A DNA stretch of 64,000 nt from Phycisphaerae bacterium (GCA_012729395.1 JAAYDF010000244.1:1-64000); one strand, 5' to 3'; shown: positions 37,355-46,393, counted from the stretch's first letter. Numbers and translations: made by a program. The notes: generated by a model not told the origin, from the sequence alone.

Positions 37355-39319
37355 GTGTCCAATCCAGCCCCCGTAACCACTGAAGCTTTGGCCGCTCGCC
37401 TGGATAAACTGTACGAGTTCGAACGCGAGCCCGTCACCCAGGACAAGCTTCATAGCGGTAGACGTTTCGCGGGCTTATTTGCCGGCGAGCACGTGGCCGC
37501 CACCGAGTTTGTCATCGGGGCCTTGTTCGTGCAATGGGGAGCCAGTGCCAGCGACCTGATCTGGGGCTTGGTGCTCGGCAACCTGCTGGCCGTCCTTTCC
37601 TGGGCGTTTATCTGCGCACCGATCGCCGTGCGGACCCGCATTACCCTCTACTGGTATGCCCGCCGCATCATCGGCCCCGGGCTGACCGTGATCTACAATA
37701 TCGTCAACGCCATGCTGTACTGTTGCCTCGCGGCGGCGATGATCGGGGTGTCCGGATCGGCGGTCATCATGGCGCTCAACAAGATCCCCATGATCCCGTA
37801 CATCAAGCATCCCGAGATGACCGATGTGTTGCCCAACAGCGTCGGGTGGGTGCTCGTCGTGTTGGGGGTCGGGGCGGTCGTGGTCCTGCTGGCCATCCTG
37901 GGCTTCAAGAAGCTCAGCCAGTTTTCCTCCGTGTGCTCACCCTGGATGTTCCTGATTTTCATCGCCGGGGCGGTGGCGTCGCTGCCCAAGCTGGGCGAGT
38001 TCAACAGTGCCGCCGACCTCTGGCGAATCGCGGAGACGAGCATCTGGAAGGGCGAACCGCAGAAACGAGAGCTATGTCGGCTGGAGCATTCGGCCGTCGA
38101 CCCCGCCGCCGCGGATTTCGCTGCCAGCCTGGGTAGCGCGATCGAGAAGCAGGCACCCGGCAAGGTTGATCCCGCCGCGATGGAACTGGCCACGTCCTCG
38201 CCGGAGGGCGATCGGTGGGAGCTCAAGAGCAAGGGGACGACCTTTCTCGCTCAGAGGGAGGCCGGCGGCCTGGTGGTCTACGAGTTGATGGAGAAACTGG
38301 GCTTCTGGCATATCGTGTTCTTCGGGTGGTTCTGCAACCTGGCGATGCACGTCGGATTGTCCGACATGGCCTTGTTCCGTTATGCCCGCAAGTGGTATTA
38401 CGGTTTCTACTCGGCGCTTGGCATGTACCTGGGGCACTTCTTGGCGTGGATTTGCGCGGGTGTCATGGGCGCGGCCGTCGCCGCCGGGTTGAATCCCGGC
38501 GAGATGGCCGACACCGCCGCCGGCGCCGCGGGTGTGCTCGCCGTGCTCATCGCCGGCTGGACCACCGCCAATCCGACCATCTATCGTGCCGGCCTGGCTT
38601 TGCAGATCGTGACGCCCAACTGGCCGCGCTGGAAGGTGACTTTCGCCGCGGGTGCCATCACCACCGTGGCGGGCTTCTTCCCCGCCATCTTCATGAAACT
38701 GCTGGATTTCGTCGCCATCTATGGCTTGACCCTGATGCCCATCGGTGCGGTGATCGTTGTCGAGCACTGGTTCTTTCCCAAGCTCGGGCTGCGGCAGTAC
38801 TGGGCGGATAAACGCAAGATGCTGTTCAACCCGGCGGCCCTGATTAGCTGGGCGGCGGTGCTGGTGATCTGTTTCCCGATCGAGCAGTTTACCGGCGGGG
38901 CGCTGCGCTCGCCGATGGCGATCCTCGGCGTGCACCTGTTCTACCGCTGGTTGCCGGGCTGGTTTATAGCCGCGATTCTCTACATCGTGCTGGCGGCGGC
39001 TATGGGGGCTAAGGCGGTCGCGGGCGAAGTGGTGGAGCAGCCGGTCGATAGCAGGGGCACGGGCGGAGCATCCGCTCCACCAGAGAAGGGCCTTTCCGCC
39101 CTCGGGCCAACAGCCTGGTTGGCGGGCGCCGTGGCCTTGCTGGCCCTGGCCTTCTGCATCGTTTTGCCTCTCCTCGTCTTCCTGGGCGGGTCGGACCCGC
39201 AAGTCTATGACGCGAACATGGCCATTTACAAGAAGTGCCTCATGGTGGCCACGGTCGTCTACTTCATCGCGGCGATCGTCTGGGCTGGCGAACGCGAGAA
39301 GCTTCAGCCCGCCGAGTAG
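37355..39319 (+). CDS. NCS1-type permease (purine/cytosine transporter-like) with a large soluble insertion
   Basis: A 654-residue membrane protein with about 12 spans. The N-terminal region (RRFAGLFAGEHVAATEFVIG, then LILGNLLAVLSWAFICAPIAV-type segments) and WTTANPTIYRAGLALQIVTP resemble NCS1 nucleobase:cation symporters. About residues 225-310 are an insertion of hydrophilic sequence (from LEHSAVDPAAADFAASLGSA to STPEGDRWELKSKGTT-like text) not expected in the family. A second Pro/Gly-rich loop near residue 568 coincides with a short palindrome in the DNA. The start is GTG, with GGGAGG eight bases before it. Substrate assignment beyond a nucleobase-like compound is a guess. Confidence 0.72.
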   Translation: MSNPAPVTTEALAARLDKLYEFEREPVTQDKLHSGRRFAGLFAGEHVAATEFVIGALFVQWGASASDLIWGLVLGNLLAVLSWAFICAPIAVRTRITLYWYARRIIGPGLTVIYNIVNAMLYCCLAAAMIGVSGSAVIMALNKIPMIPYIKHPEMTDVLPNSVGWVLVVLGVGAVVVLLAILGFKKLSQFSSVCSPWMFLIFIAGAVASLPKLGEFNSAADLWRIAETSIWKGEPQKRELCRLEHSAVDPAAADFAASLGSAIEKQAPGKVDPAAMELATSSPEGDRWELKSKGTTFLAQREAGGLVVYELMEKLGFWHIVFFGWFCNLAMHVGLSDMALFRYARKWYYGFYSALGMYLGHFLAWICAGVMGAAVAAGLNPGEMADTAAGAAGVLAVLIAGWTTANPTIYRAGLALQIVTPNWPRWKVTFAAGAITTVAGFFPAIFMKLLDFVAIYGLTLMPIGAVIVVEHWFFPKLGLRQYWADKRKMLFNPAALISWAAVLVICFPIEQFTGGALRSPMAILGVHLFYRWLPGWFIAAILYIVLAAAMGAKAVAGEVVEQPVDSRGTGGASAPPEKGLSALGPTAWLAGAVALLALAFCIVLPLLVFLGGSDPQVYDANMAIYKKCLMVATVVYFIAAIVWAGEREKLQPAE

Positions 39320-39340
39320 AGGCGGCATTCCGCGTCTACT

Positions 39341-39800
39341 CCCAGAGCAACGAGCCCGGAGCGCCGCCAACGAGCCCGAAGCGCAAGCGCCGGGAGTAGA
39401 AGAGCGTCAGCGACGTGCGCCCCAACGAGCCCGGAGCGCGAGCGACGGGGCGGTGGAGCGTAAGCGACGTACACCAACGAGCCTGCAGTGCCAATAACCA
39501 GCCCGAAGCACAAGCGCCGGGAATGGAAGAGCGTCAGCGACGTGCGCCAACGAGCCCGGAGCGCGAGCGACGGGGCGGTGGAGCGTAAGCGACGTACACA
39601 CCCAAGCGTCCTATCGTTAATGCCGGAACTTGTACGTCGCTGACGCTCCGCGGTCCCATCGCTTGCGCTCGGGGCTCGTTGGGGCGCATCGCTTGCGCTC
39701 GGGGCTCGTTGGCGGCGCATCGCTTGCGCGCGGGGCTCGCTGGAACGCGTCTCTTACTCCGCAAGCTCGCTGGGGCGCGTTGCCGGTGTTGGGGGCTGGT
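39341..39800. repeat. cluster of planctomycete-type AACGAGCCCGRAGCGC repeats, direct and inverted
   Basis: Copies of AACGAGCCCGGAGCGCGAGC and GGAGCGTAAGCGACGTACA recur here. A unit of about 100 bp is tandemly duplicated (roughly 39374-39475 and 39503-39600). After 39630 the same words appear in inverted order (TGTACGTCGCTGACGCTCC, CTTGCGCTCGGGGCTCGTTGG three times), so the cluster can fold back on itself. Similar words are widely dispersed between genes of Rhodopirellula-type genomes. No open frame here is credible. Confidence 0.75.
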
Positions 39801-41048
39801 TTACCGCTTCTTGCGCGGCCCCTTGCGGCCGGACGTGGTCCGTTCGACCAGATTGGTGATCTTGGTCGGCAGGCTAAACAGCCGAATGAACCCCGTGGCG
39901 TCCGTCGAGTCGTACTCGTCGCCCATGGTGAAGCTCGCCAGATCGGGCATGTACAGCGTCTTGGGGCTCTTGGCCCCGACCACGCGGCAGTTGCCCTTGT
40001 AGAGCTTGACCCGGACCGTGCCGGTGACGTTCCGTGTCGTCGCGTTGAAGAAGGCATCGAGAGCCTGCCGCAATGGCGAGTACCACAGGCCGTAGTAGAC
40101 CAGCTCGGCGTAACGCAGGGCGACCATCTGCTTGTAGTGGAAGGTCTCGCGGTCGAGGCAGATGTTCTCCAGGGCCTCGCGGGCGGCATAGAGGATCGTG
40201 CCGGCCGGCGTCTCGTACACCCCGCGCGATTTCATGCCTACCAGTCGATTCTCGACCAGGTCGATTTGCCCGATCGCGTGTCGCCCGCCGAGGGCGTTGA
40301 GCTTGGCGATGATGCCTACGCCGTCCATACGCCGACCGTCGACCGCTACGGGCACGCCGGCCTCGAATTCGATCTCGACGTACGCACCGCGGTTGGGGGC
40401 CTTCTCGATCGGCACACTCAGCACCAGCATCTCATCCCGCGGCTCGTTCCAAGTCGATTCCAGCTCCGCCCCTTCGTGGCTCAGGTGCCACATGTTGCGG
40501 TCCCGCGAGTAGATCTTCTTCTTGGTCTGGTCGACGGGGATCTTGCGGGCCTTGGCGTACTCGATGGCCGCCTCGCGGCTACGCAGCTCGAATCGCGGAT
40601 CCTTCCACGGAGCGATGATCTTCAGCGTCGGGTCCAGGGCCATGTAGGTCACCTCGAACCGCACTTGGTCGTTGCCCTTGCCGGTCGCCCCGTGGGCCAC
40701 GGCGTCCGCTCCGTACTCGTGGGCGATCCGCACCTGCTCCTTGGCGATCAGCGGCCGGGCGATGGATGTGCCCAGAAGGTACTTGCCCTCGTAGACCGCG
40801 CCGCTCTTGAGCATCGGCCAGAGGAAGTCCTCGACCAGTTCCGCCCGCAGGTCGCCCACCACGCAGGCGCTCGCCCCGCTGGCCAGGGCTTTCTTCTTGA
40901 TCGACTTCAGCTCGTCACCCTGGCCCAGCTCGGCCGCGAAGGCGATCACCTCGCAGCCGTACGTCTCGCGGATCCACGGCAAAATCACGCTCGTGTCCAA
41001 CCCGCCGGAGTAAGCGAGCACAACTTTCTTGGGGGCTTTGCCTGCCAT
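39801..41048 (-). CDS. argG: argininosuccinate synthase
   Basis: About 415 residues, normal for ArgG. It condenses citrulline and aspartate with ATP in arginine synthesis. Landmarks are the PP-loop [19 protein letters not shown] (about 9-27), the citrulline/ATP region [20 protein letters not shown], and [19 protein letters not shown] chose the ATG at 41048 (MAGKAPKK) because GAGGA lies about ten bases upstream and the product starts at the PP-loop. The open frame extends 157 codons upstream with no family similarity. The 3' end runs straight into the repeat cluster. Confidence 0.96.
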   Translation of the reverse strand: MAGKAPKKVVLAYSGGLDTSVILPWIRETYGCEVIAFAAELGQGDELKSIKKKALASGASACVVGDLRAELVEDFLWPMLKSGAVYEGKYLLGTSIARPLIAKEQVRIAHEYGADAVAHGATGKGNDQVRFEVTYMALDPTLKIIAPWKDPRFELRSREAAIEYAKARKIPVDQTKKKIYSRDRNMWHLSHEGAELESTWNEPRDEMLVLSVPIEKAPNRGAYVEIEFEAGVPVAVDGRRMDGVGIIAKLNALGGRHAIGQIDLVENRLVGMKSRGVYETPAGTILYAAREALENICLDRETFHYKQMVALRYAELVYYGLWYSPLRQALDAFFNATTRNVTGTVRVKLYKGNCRVVGAKSPKTLYMPDLASFTMGDEYDSTDATGFIRLFSLPTKITNLVERTTSGRKGPRKKR

Positions 41049-41367
41049 GTTCAATGTTCCTCGATTCTGGTTACCTTCCAAATCAAGCTCAGCATTATCC
41101 GGACCGCTGGTCGGCTTGTCCAGCGGGGTGAACAGTCGCGTCCGATCTGCTTTTGTGACGATATCGACTGCAGAGGGCCCGACACCCCGCCGCTGGAGGA
41201 CGAGGAAATGTTCTGGGCTGCCGACCTCCTCCACCTGGTCGGGGAACGCTGACTCGCGGAACGGTTCGAGGTCCGGAAACGCGTGCATCCTTCGTTGCTG
41301 ACCCGGGTCTCTGGCAATCGCGGTGACTGCCGGGTAAGATTCAAGGGTGCTTGAATCGAGGTGCTCT

Positions 41368-41577
41368 ATGGAAGTTGGCGGCACGATCAAGGGCGGTGTT
41401 GTGGTGCTGGACGCTCCACTGGAGGCCCCGGATGGGACACGAGTCAAGGTTGAGGTTGTCGACGGCGACGAGACTCCGGGCGAGTGGGTAAAGGCCTTTG
41501 CCGGCTGTGTTGAAGACATGCCCGAAGACTCATCTGTGAACTATCACCGTACTCTTTATGGGAACCGCGAACGATGA
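41368..41577 (+). CDS. AF2212/VapB-like antitoxin
   Basis: About 69 residues starting [20 protein letters not shown], then [11 protein letters not shown]. This short beta-rich pattern is typical of AF2212-like antitoxins. The rest is acidic. It directly precedes and overlaps a PIN-domain gene (ATGA), the standard toxin-antitoxin order. It would bind and inhibit the PIN ribonuclease and probably repress the pair. Confidence 0.72.
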   Translation: MEVGGTIKGGVVVLDAPLEAPDGTRVKVEVVDGDETPGEWVKAFAGCVEDMPEDSSVNYHRTLYGNRER

Positions 41578-41978
41578 GCCGCCGGCTGGCCGACGCCGCG
41601 TTGTTCATCGCGGTCCTCAATCGACGTGATCGGTTCCATTCCTGGGCATCCGAGTACTACCTTCGTACGCATGACCATCTGCTGGTCCCTTTTCCGGTGC
41701 TCGTTGAGGTTGGGAATTACTTCAGTGAGAGCGCCCGCCGTGATCGGGTGATCTCTTTCCTGCGGCAGGTTCGGAACGATGTGCGAGTCACCTGTGTGGG
41801 GCTGGACGCTGAGTTGATGAGTGAGGGCATGGACCTGTATGCCGCCCGGTCGGATCAGGAGTGGGGCCTCACTGATTGTATCTCGTTTGTGCTGATGAAA
41901 AAAGCTGGCATCCAGGAGGCCGTGACGACCGACCATCACTTCGAGCAGGCGGGGTTCATGATTCTGATGAAGGGCTGA
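41574..41978 (+). CDS. PIN-domain toxin (VapC-like)
   Basis: A 134-residue PIN protein. The metal-binding acidic residues are visible: D in RRLADAALFIAVLNRRD, E in PVLVEVGNYF, and D in GLTDCISFVLMKKAG near residue 100. The final TTDHHFEQAGF is the usual family ending. VapC-type PIN proteins cut RNA, often tRNA or rRNA. It is translationally coupled to the upstream antitoxin. No mobile element adjoins the pair. Confidence 0.85.
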   Translation: MSRRLADAALFIAVLNRRDRFHSWASEYYLRTHDHLLVPFPVLVEVGNYFSESARRDRVISFLRQVRNDVRVTCVGLDAELMSEGMDLYAARSDQEWGLTDCISFVLMKKAGIQEAVTTDHHFEQAGFMILMKG

Positions 41979-42074
41979 ATCGCAGGTGTCGGGCTAGCCG
42001 TCCTCATGCTCCACTGTGGCTGCCGGCGGTTTGCCTTATCCACCAGGCCAGCACAGGGGCATCGTCGCGGCGGG

Positions 42075-42473
42075 TCACGATGCGCGAGCCCGGACCTCTT
42101 CTAGCCTCAGGGTGACCGATGGGTCCGGCCCGGTGTCGTTGAAGCGAACGTGCAGGAAGCATTTGGCGACCCTGATTTGTAGTTCGATGCGGCCGTCCCG
42201 GGGCTGAGGGAAGTGCACCGGGTCGAGTCCGGCCATCACCTTGAGGCGGTTCACGACCCTTTGGATGGGCGGCTGTTCGTCGAGGTCGTAGTGGGGTACT
42301 TCGGGCAGCGGCTCGGATGGCCTCAGAACGCAAGGGTGTCTGTCGCCGTCGTACAGGTGGAGGATGAGGCAATTGACGTAGATCTTGGTCGGATTGGTTT
42401 CAACGAGAAGGCCGAATTCCTTCCAGTTGATCTCGCGTTCGTCCAAGGCATTTCGGCGTCCAAACGGCCACAT
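42075..42473 (-). CDS. short protein resembling the pre-ATPase subdomain of GspE/PilB ATPases
   Basis: About 132 residues. The segment QRVVNRLKVMAGLDPVHFPQ, then PRDGRIELQIRVAKCFLHVRF closely recalls the 'SRIKVMAGLDIAERRLPQDGRI ... RVS' block that precedes Walker A in type II secretion/type IV pilus ATPases. No Walker A or B follows, so it cannot be an ATPase. The start at 42473 has a perfect GGAGG seven bases upstream, which argues it is translated rather than a shadow. Function is unknown; a binding or regulatory module is possible. Confidence 0.5.
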   Translation of the reverse strand: MWPFGRRNALDEREINWKEFGLLVETNPTKIYVNCLILHLYDGDRHPCVLRPSEPLPEVPHYDLDEQPPIQRVVNRLKVMAGLDPVHFPQPRDGRIELQIRVAKCFLHVRFNDTGPDPSVTLRLEEVRARAS

Positions 42474-42642
42474 CACTGCACCTCCGATGCCTCCCTCCAG
42501 ATTCTACCCCGCTTGATGTTGGGATTCCAGCCTGCCGGATCATCTCCTGCTGAAGGAAGTCGTACATGGGCACCAGCAGGGGGGCCATGTGGTCGTAGGC
42601 TTCGGCCATCTGGAGGAAACGTTGTCGATCTGCGGCATCCAT
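42400..42642 (-). CDS. probable truncated SAM-methyltransferase N-terminus
   Basis: The first 38 residues (MDAADRQRFLQMAEAYDHMA, then PLLVPMYDFLQQEMIRQAG) look like the start of small SAM-dependent methyltransferases, but the GxGxG motif that should follow is absent. After residue 40 the frame becomes low-complexity and overlaps the 42075-42473 gene in another frame. AGGAG lies seven bases before the ATG. It may be a remnant, or a genuine short helical peptide. Confidence 0.35.
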   Translation of the reverse strand: MDAADRQRFLQMAEAYDHMAPLLVPMYDFLQQEMIRQAGIPTSSGVESGGRHRRCSDVAVWTPKCLGRTRDQLEGIRPSR

Positions 42643-42688
42643 ACTGAGACTCCTGACTCCAGTGTGAATGGGGAAGGCATGTGGCCGC

Positions 42689-44374
42689 TCAATGCTGCAG
42701 CCGTTCGAGCATGATGCTGCGGATCAGATCCGTCGGCGCGGGCTGGCCGGTCCATCGCTGGAATTGGGCCGCCGCCTGGCCGACGAACATGGCCACGCCG
42801 TCCACTGTGCGACAGTTATGGTCACGGGCTTGCTGAAGCAGACGCGTCTCCATGGGGTTGTAGATCGTCTCGAACACGACCGTTGTCGGCGGCAGGTCGA
42901 ACGTCGGCAGGGGGGTCTCGTCGGCGTTCGGCCACATGCCGATACTGGTGCATTGCACGACGACGTTGGCTTGGATGGCCGAGCGTGCTTCCCAAGGGAG
43001 GGCGGAGGCGCCGAACTCCGCGGCCAGTTGCTCCGCTTTGGCCAACGTGCGGTTGTAGATGGTGACCCGGCAGCCGGCGTCGATCAGGCCGGCCACGATG
43101 GCCCGGCTCGCGCCGCCGGCGCCCAACACCGCCGCCGACAAACCGCGCAGCCCCTCGGGCCCACGCTCCATGCCCGCACACAAAGCGTCCATCGCTCCGC
43201 GGTAGTCGGTGTTGTGCGCGGCCAAAGAGCCGCGGGCTTCAGCCCGCGCGGTCTTTCCGTGGTGTGTGGCGTTTTCATCGCGAGGGGCGCCGCGCGGGCT
43301 GAAGCCCGCGGCTCCTTGGTCATCCGGCGCGGGCTCGATCGCGAGTGTGTTTGCCGCCCCGATGCGGGCGGCAAGCGGCTCGATGTGGCCGGCGCGCTCG
43401 GCCACGTAGCGCAGCAGGTTCTGCTTGTGCGGGATGGTCACACTGCAGCCGGACAGGCCAAGCCACGGCCGGGCCAGGCAGCCGTCGATGAACGCCGCGA
43501 AGTCGGCATAGTCCGGCTCGACGCGAAGTGGCAGATACACGCCGTCATACCCGATCGCATCGAACGCGGCATTCATGATTGCCGGACTCATCGAGTGAGC
43601 CACCGGGCAGCCGATCACGCCGTACACCCTGGTGTCCGGCCGCAACGCATCCCAACGGTAGAGCGAGCGCATCTGCTTGATGGCAGGTTGCCCGGGGGCG
43701 GATTCCTTGCCCGTATCCAGGGCGGCAAAGGTCAGCAGCCCGCCCACCTTACCGGCCAGTACACGGGTGATCACACCCGCCTCGCCCATGGACAAACCGA
43801 TAGCGGGGCCGGTGCGAGCGGACTCCCGCAGGGCATCGAGCATACGCAGGGCATCAGTGATGCGGTTCGCCTTGCAGGCGAGTTTGACCACGTGGGCCGG
43901 CTCGTTCCGCAGCTCGGCGAAGATCGCATCGAGGTTGGCGGGCGTCTCCGTGAAGTTATGCTTCGAGAGGATGAGCCGGCAGCGCGGCCTCTCCGCACCG
44001 GTATCGACCCTGCAGACCCGCCCGATCGCCTGCCGGAGCTGGGCAGAGCGCTTCCACGCATGGTACTCGACGTCGATGTAGTCCGCGCCCGCCTCGCCGG
44101 CGGCCACCAGCAGAGCAATCCTTTGCGTTTCCTCGCCATGCCACTGCCCGCCCTCCTCGGCGATCCTGCATGTGGCGATCGTCTGCCCTCCGGCCTGGCG
44201 AGCCTGTTCGACCAGCCGGCACACCATGTGAGCGTCCGACCGCTCGAGGTAATCAAGCCGTAGCTCGATCATTCCCGCATTCGCTCGCTTGGCGGACTGG
44301 ATGTCGGCGAAGGCCTGATCCTCCGCTCGGGCCGTCACTGGAACGCAGAGCATGGTCCGCTTCTCACTCATCAT
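42689..44374 (-). CDS. aroDE: fused 3-dehydroquinate dehydratase / shikimate dehydrogenase
   Basis: A 561-residue two-domain shikimate-pathway enzyme. The type I AroD part (1-230) has MIELRLDYLERSD, catalytic His in LILSKHNFTETP and Schiff-base Lys in HVVKLACKANRITDAL. The AroE part (about 247-555) has GVIGCPVAHSMSPAIMNAAF, VTIPHKQ with the catalytic Lys, IGAANTL, NTDYRGAMDAL and the NADP loop AVLGAGGASRAI. Between NTL and NTD are 43 residues instead of about 10-12. The extra residues come from a 98-bp palindromic repeat (43222-43319) that keeps the frame open. AroD-AroE fusions occur in several phyla. Expression is probably separate from leuA, since another copy of the repeat lies between them. 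Confidence 0.93.
   Translation of the reverse strand: MMSEKRTMLCVPVTARAEDQAFADIQSAKRANAGMIELRLDYLERSDAHMVCRLVEQARQAGGQTIATCRIAEEGGQWHGEETQRIALLVAAGEAGADYIDVEYHAWKRSAQLRQAIGRVCRVDTGAERPRCRLILSKHNFTETPANLDAIFAELRNEPAHVVKLACKANRITDALRMLDALRESARTGPAIGLSMGEAGVITRVLAGKVGGLLTFAALDTGKESAPGQPAIKQMRSLYRWDALRPDTRVYGVIGCPVAHSMSPAIMNAAFDAIGYDGVYLPLRVEPDYADFAAFIDGCLARPWLGLSGCSVTIPHKQNLLRYVAERAGHIEPLAARIGAANTLAIEPAPDDQGAAGFSPRGAPRDENATHHGKTARAEARGSLAAHNTDYRGAMDALCAGMERGPEGLRGLSAAVLGAGGASRAIVAGLIDAGCRVTIYNRTLAKAEQLAAEFGASALPWEARSAIQANVVVQCTSIGMWPNADETPLPTFDLPPTTVVFETIYNPMETRLLQQARDHNCRTVDGVAMFVGQAAAQFQRWTGQPAPTDLIRSIMLERLQH
43222..43319. repeat. 98-bp palindromic element inserted inside aroDE
   Basis: GAGCCGCGGGCTTCAGCCCG (within 43227-43251) and its exact complement (43290-43314) are 25-bp arms separated by 38 bp. 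With the flanking CCAA/TTGG they extend to 30-bp arms with one mismatch. The same family occurs at 44388-44485 outside the gene. Each arm is itself nearly palindromic (GCGGGCTTCAGCCCGC). Confidence 0.85.
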
Positions 44375-44387
44375 GACTGATTCCAGA

Positions 44388-44485
44388 CAACGAGCCGCGG
44401 GCCTCAGCCCGAGCGGGGCTTATGCGTTGAGCAAACGTTCATTCCCATCCCGGCACTGCGCGGGCTGAAGCCCGCGGCTCGTTGG
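44388..44485. repeat. 98-bp palindromic element, intergenic copy
   Basis: CAACGAGCCGCGGGCCTCAG at the left and GGCTGAAGCCCGCGGCTCGT at the right mirror the element found within aroDE, and the total length is the same. The inner spacer differs. It lies between leuA and aroDE. A partial extra arm (CTCGCGGTCCGTTGG) follows. Confidence 0.8.
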
Positions 44486-44536
44486 TGCTGCAAGGCAAAG
44501 CTCGCGGTCCGTTGGCGGTGCAGCCCGAAAACCGCC

Positions 44537-46123
44537 TCATACCTTGCCTTCAGTCGCGGTCTTGGCCGGACTGTCCGCGGCTCGGATCACCCGGTTGATC
44601 GCGTTGAGGAAGGCGATCACGCTGGCCTCGATGACGTCGGTCGATCGCCCGCGTCCGCGGAACGACCGGCCGCTGGCCACCAGCTCCAACTGCACTTCGC
44701 CCTGGGCATCCCGTCCGCCGGTCAGAGCCCGAAGGTCATATTCGCGCAGCACCGCGTCAACCTTGGTCAGGCGAAGGATGCAGGTGAAGGCGGCGTCGAC
44801 CGGTCCGTCACCCGTCGCCGCGTCAATCGCGATCTCGCCGTTCTGCCGATTTCTCAGCTTCACCGTGGCCGTGGGCAAAACACCCGTGCCGCCCGTTGTC
44901 TGCAGCGCTTCGAGATCCCACGTGCGCGCATTCCGCGATTCGTCCAGAATCTGGCCCACGATCGCTTCGAGATCCTCGTCGAAGACCTCCTTCTTGCGGT
45001 CAGCCAGTTGCTTGAACTGCTCGAAGACCTGGTCCAGCCGCTGGTCATCAAGCTGGTGGCCCAACTGCGACAAGCGATCCTGGAGCGCATGTCGGCCGGA
45101 GTGTTTGCCCAGCACCAGCTTCGACGCGGGGATACCCACATCCTCGGGCCTCATGATCTCGTACGTCTCACGGTGGGCGAGCATGCCGTGTTGATGGATG
45201 CCTGCCTCATGGGCAAAGGCGTTCTCACCGACGATCGCCTTGTTGCGTTGGACCTTGATGCCCGTCAACGTGCTGACCAGCCGCGAGACCGGGTAGATCC
45301 GTCGTGTGTTGATGCGCGTGCCGCACTTGTACACGTCCGCCCGGGTGTGCAGGGCCATCACCACCTCTTCGAGGCTGGCATTACCCGCCCGCTCGCCCAG
45401 GCCGTTGATCGTGCACTCGACCTGCCGGGCACCGGCCTTGACCGCCGCCAGCGAGTTGGCGACGGCCAAACCGAGGTCATTGTGGCAATGCACGCTGATT
45501 ACCGCCTGCCCGATATTCGCTACCGTCGCGAACAGGTGTCGGATGATCTCCTCGAAATGGTCGGGCGTCGAGTAGCCCACCGTGTCGGGGATATTGACCG
45601 TCGTGGCCCCCGCGTCGATCACCGCCTGCACCACCTCGGTCAGGAAGGGCAGCTCTGTTCGCGAAGCATCCTCGGGCGAGAACTCCACGTCAGAAACGAG
45701 ACTGCGGGCCAGCTTCACTCCCTCGACGCTCATCTTGATGATTTCCTTCTCCGCACGCTTGAGCTTGTACTGCCGATGAATAGCGGAGGTCGCGCAGAAT
45801 ACATGGATTCGCGGCGACACCGCTTCCTTGAGGGCCTCCGCGGCGCGCACGATGTCCTTCTCGGTGCAGCGAGCCAAGCCCGCGACGGTGCATTCGCGGA
45901 CCAAGCCGGCCACTTGCCGAACCGCCTCGAAATCGTCCGACGAGGTGATGGGGAATCCCGCCTCAATGACGTCGACTTTGAGCAGCTCGAGCTGTCGGGC
46001 AATCTCCAACTTCTCGGCGGTGTTCAGCGACGCGCCGGGAGACTGTTCCCCGTCCCGCAGGGTGGTGTCAAAAATCCGGATCATCGGTTGATCCGCCGTC
46101 GAACCTTGCTCGCTGGTGCTCAT
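44537..46123 (-). CDS. leuA: 2-isopropylmalate synthase
   Basis: A 528-residue enzyme of leucine synthesis that condenses acetyl-CoA and 2-oxoisovalerate. The catalytic TIM barrel (1-300) has the signatures [35 protein letters not shown] and the metal-binding His pair. Then comes [16 protein letters not shown]. The C-terminal regulatory domain (about 390-520) ends with [18 protein letters not shown] and would sense leucine. The ATG at 46123 has GGAGG nine bases upstream. A leader peptide, terminator and promoter precede it (46217-46422), pointing to ribosome-mediated attenuation by leucine supply. Confidence 0.97.
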   Translation of the reverse strand: MSTSEQGSTADQPMIRIFDTTLRDGEQSPGASLNTAEKLEIARQLELLKVDVIEAGFPITSSDDFEAVRQVAGLVRECTVAGLARCTEKDIVRAAEALKEAVSPRIHVFCATSAIHRQYKLKRAEKEIIKMSVEGVKLARSLVSDVEFSPEDASRTELPFLTEVVQAVIDAGATTVNIPDTVGYSTPDHFEEIIRHLFATVANIGQAVISVHCHNDLGLAVANSLAAVKAGARQVECTINGLGERAGNASLEEVVMALHTRADVYKCGTRINTRRIYPVSRLVSTLTGIKVQRNKAIVGENAFAHEAGIHQHGMLAHRETYEIMRPEDVGIPASKLVLGKHSGRHALQDRLSQLGHQLDDQRLDQVFEQFKQLADRKKEVFDEDLEAIVGQILDESRNARTWDLEALQTTGGTGVLPTATVKLRNRQNGEIAIDAATGDGPVDAAFTCILRLTKVDAVLREYDLRALTGGRDAQGEVQLELVASGRSFRGRGRSTDVIEASVIAFLNAINRVIRAADSPAKTATEGKV

Positions 46124-46216
46124 GAGTTCGTGCCTCCTGTGTCCACTGGGCGATTAAGTTAGCCGACGGCCCGGCCCATGGCCAGCGCCCGCCCGCCCAT
46201 CTCGCCGCCCAACAAC

Positions 46217-46249
46217 AAAAAAAGCCCCACGCGGTCTCGCGTAGGGCTT
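46217..46249 (-). terminator. leuA attenuator terminator
   Basis: On the minus strand, a 12-bp stem (AAGCCCTACGCG against CGCGTGGGGCTT) closes an AGAC loop and is followed by seven T residues. It lies about 94 bp before the leuA ATG, in its leader. The 5' arm can alternatively pair with GCGTGGGG at 46291-46298, just after the leader peptide's Leu codons. Confidence 0.8.
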
Positions 46250-46275
46250 CTCGTGTCAGCTTTCTTCTCAGGCGA

Positions 46276-46386
46276 TCAGCCGGCCGAGATCCCCACGCAC
46301 GCACGCAAAAGCAGCAGCCCGAGCGTCATCAGCCCGGCCGGCTCGCGGGTGCACGGGGTCTCAACTGAAGCCTTCTTTGATCGCAT
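46276..46386 (-). CDS. leuA leader peptide, leucine-rich (36 aa)
   Basis: A 36-codon frame from an ATG at 46386 to TGA at 46276, too short for routine gene calling. Leu codons are CTG, CTC, then CTG-CTG-CTT-TTG in a row (residues 19, 22 and 24-27), so six of 36 residues are Leu and four are consecutive. The ATG sits seven bases after the -10 box, so the message probably starts at the ATG and is leaderless. The segment GCGTGGGG following the Leu run competes with the terminator's 3' arm. Slow decoding at the Leu run would free that segment and block termination. Confidence 0.75.
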   Translation of the reverse strand: MRSKKASVETPCTREPAGLMTLGLLLLRACVGISAG

Positions 46387-46393
46387 GGCAGAG

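Noticed and set aside
41049-41519. N-terminal extension of argG
   Set aside because: The added residues have no similarity to ArgG, and a good ribosome-binding site precedes the ATG at 41048.
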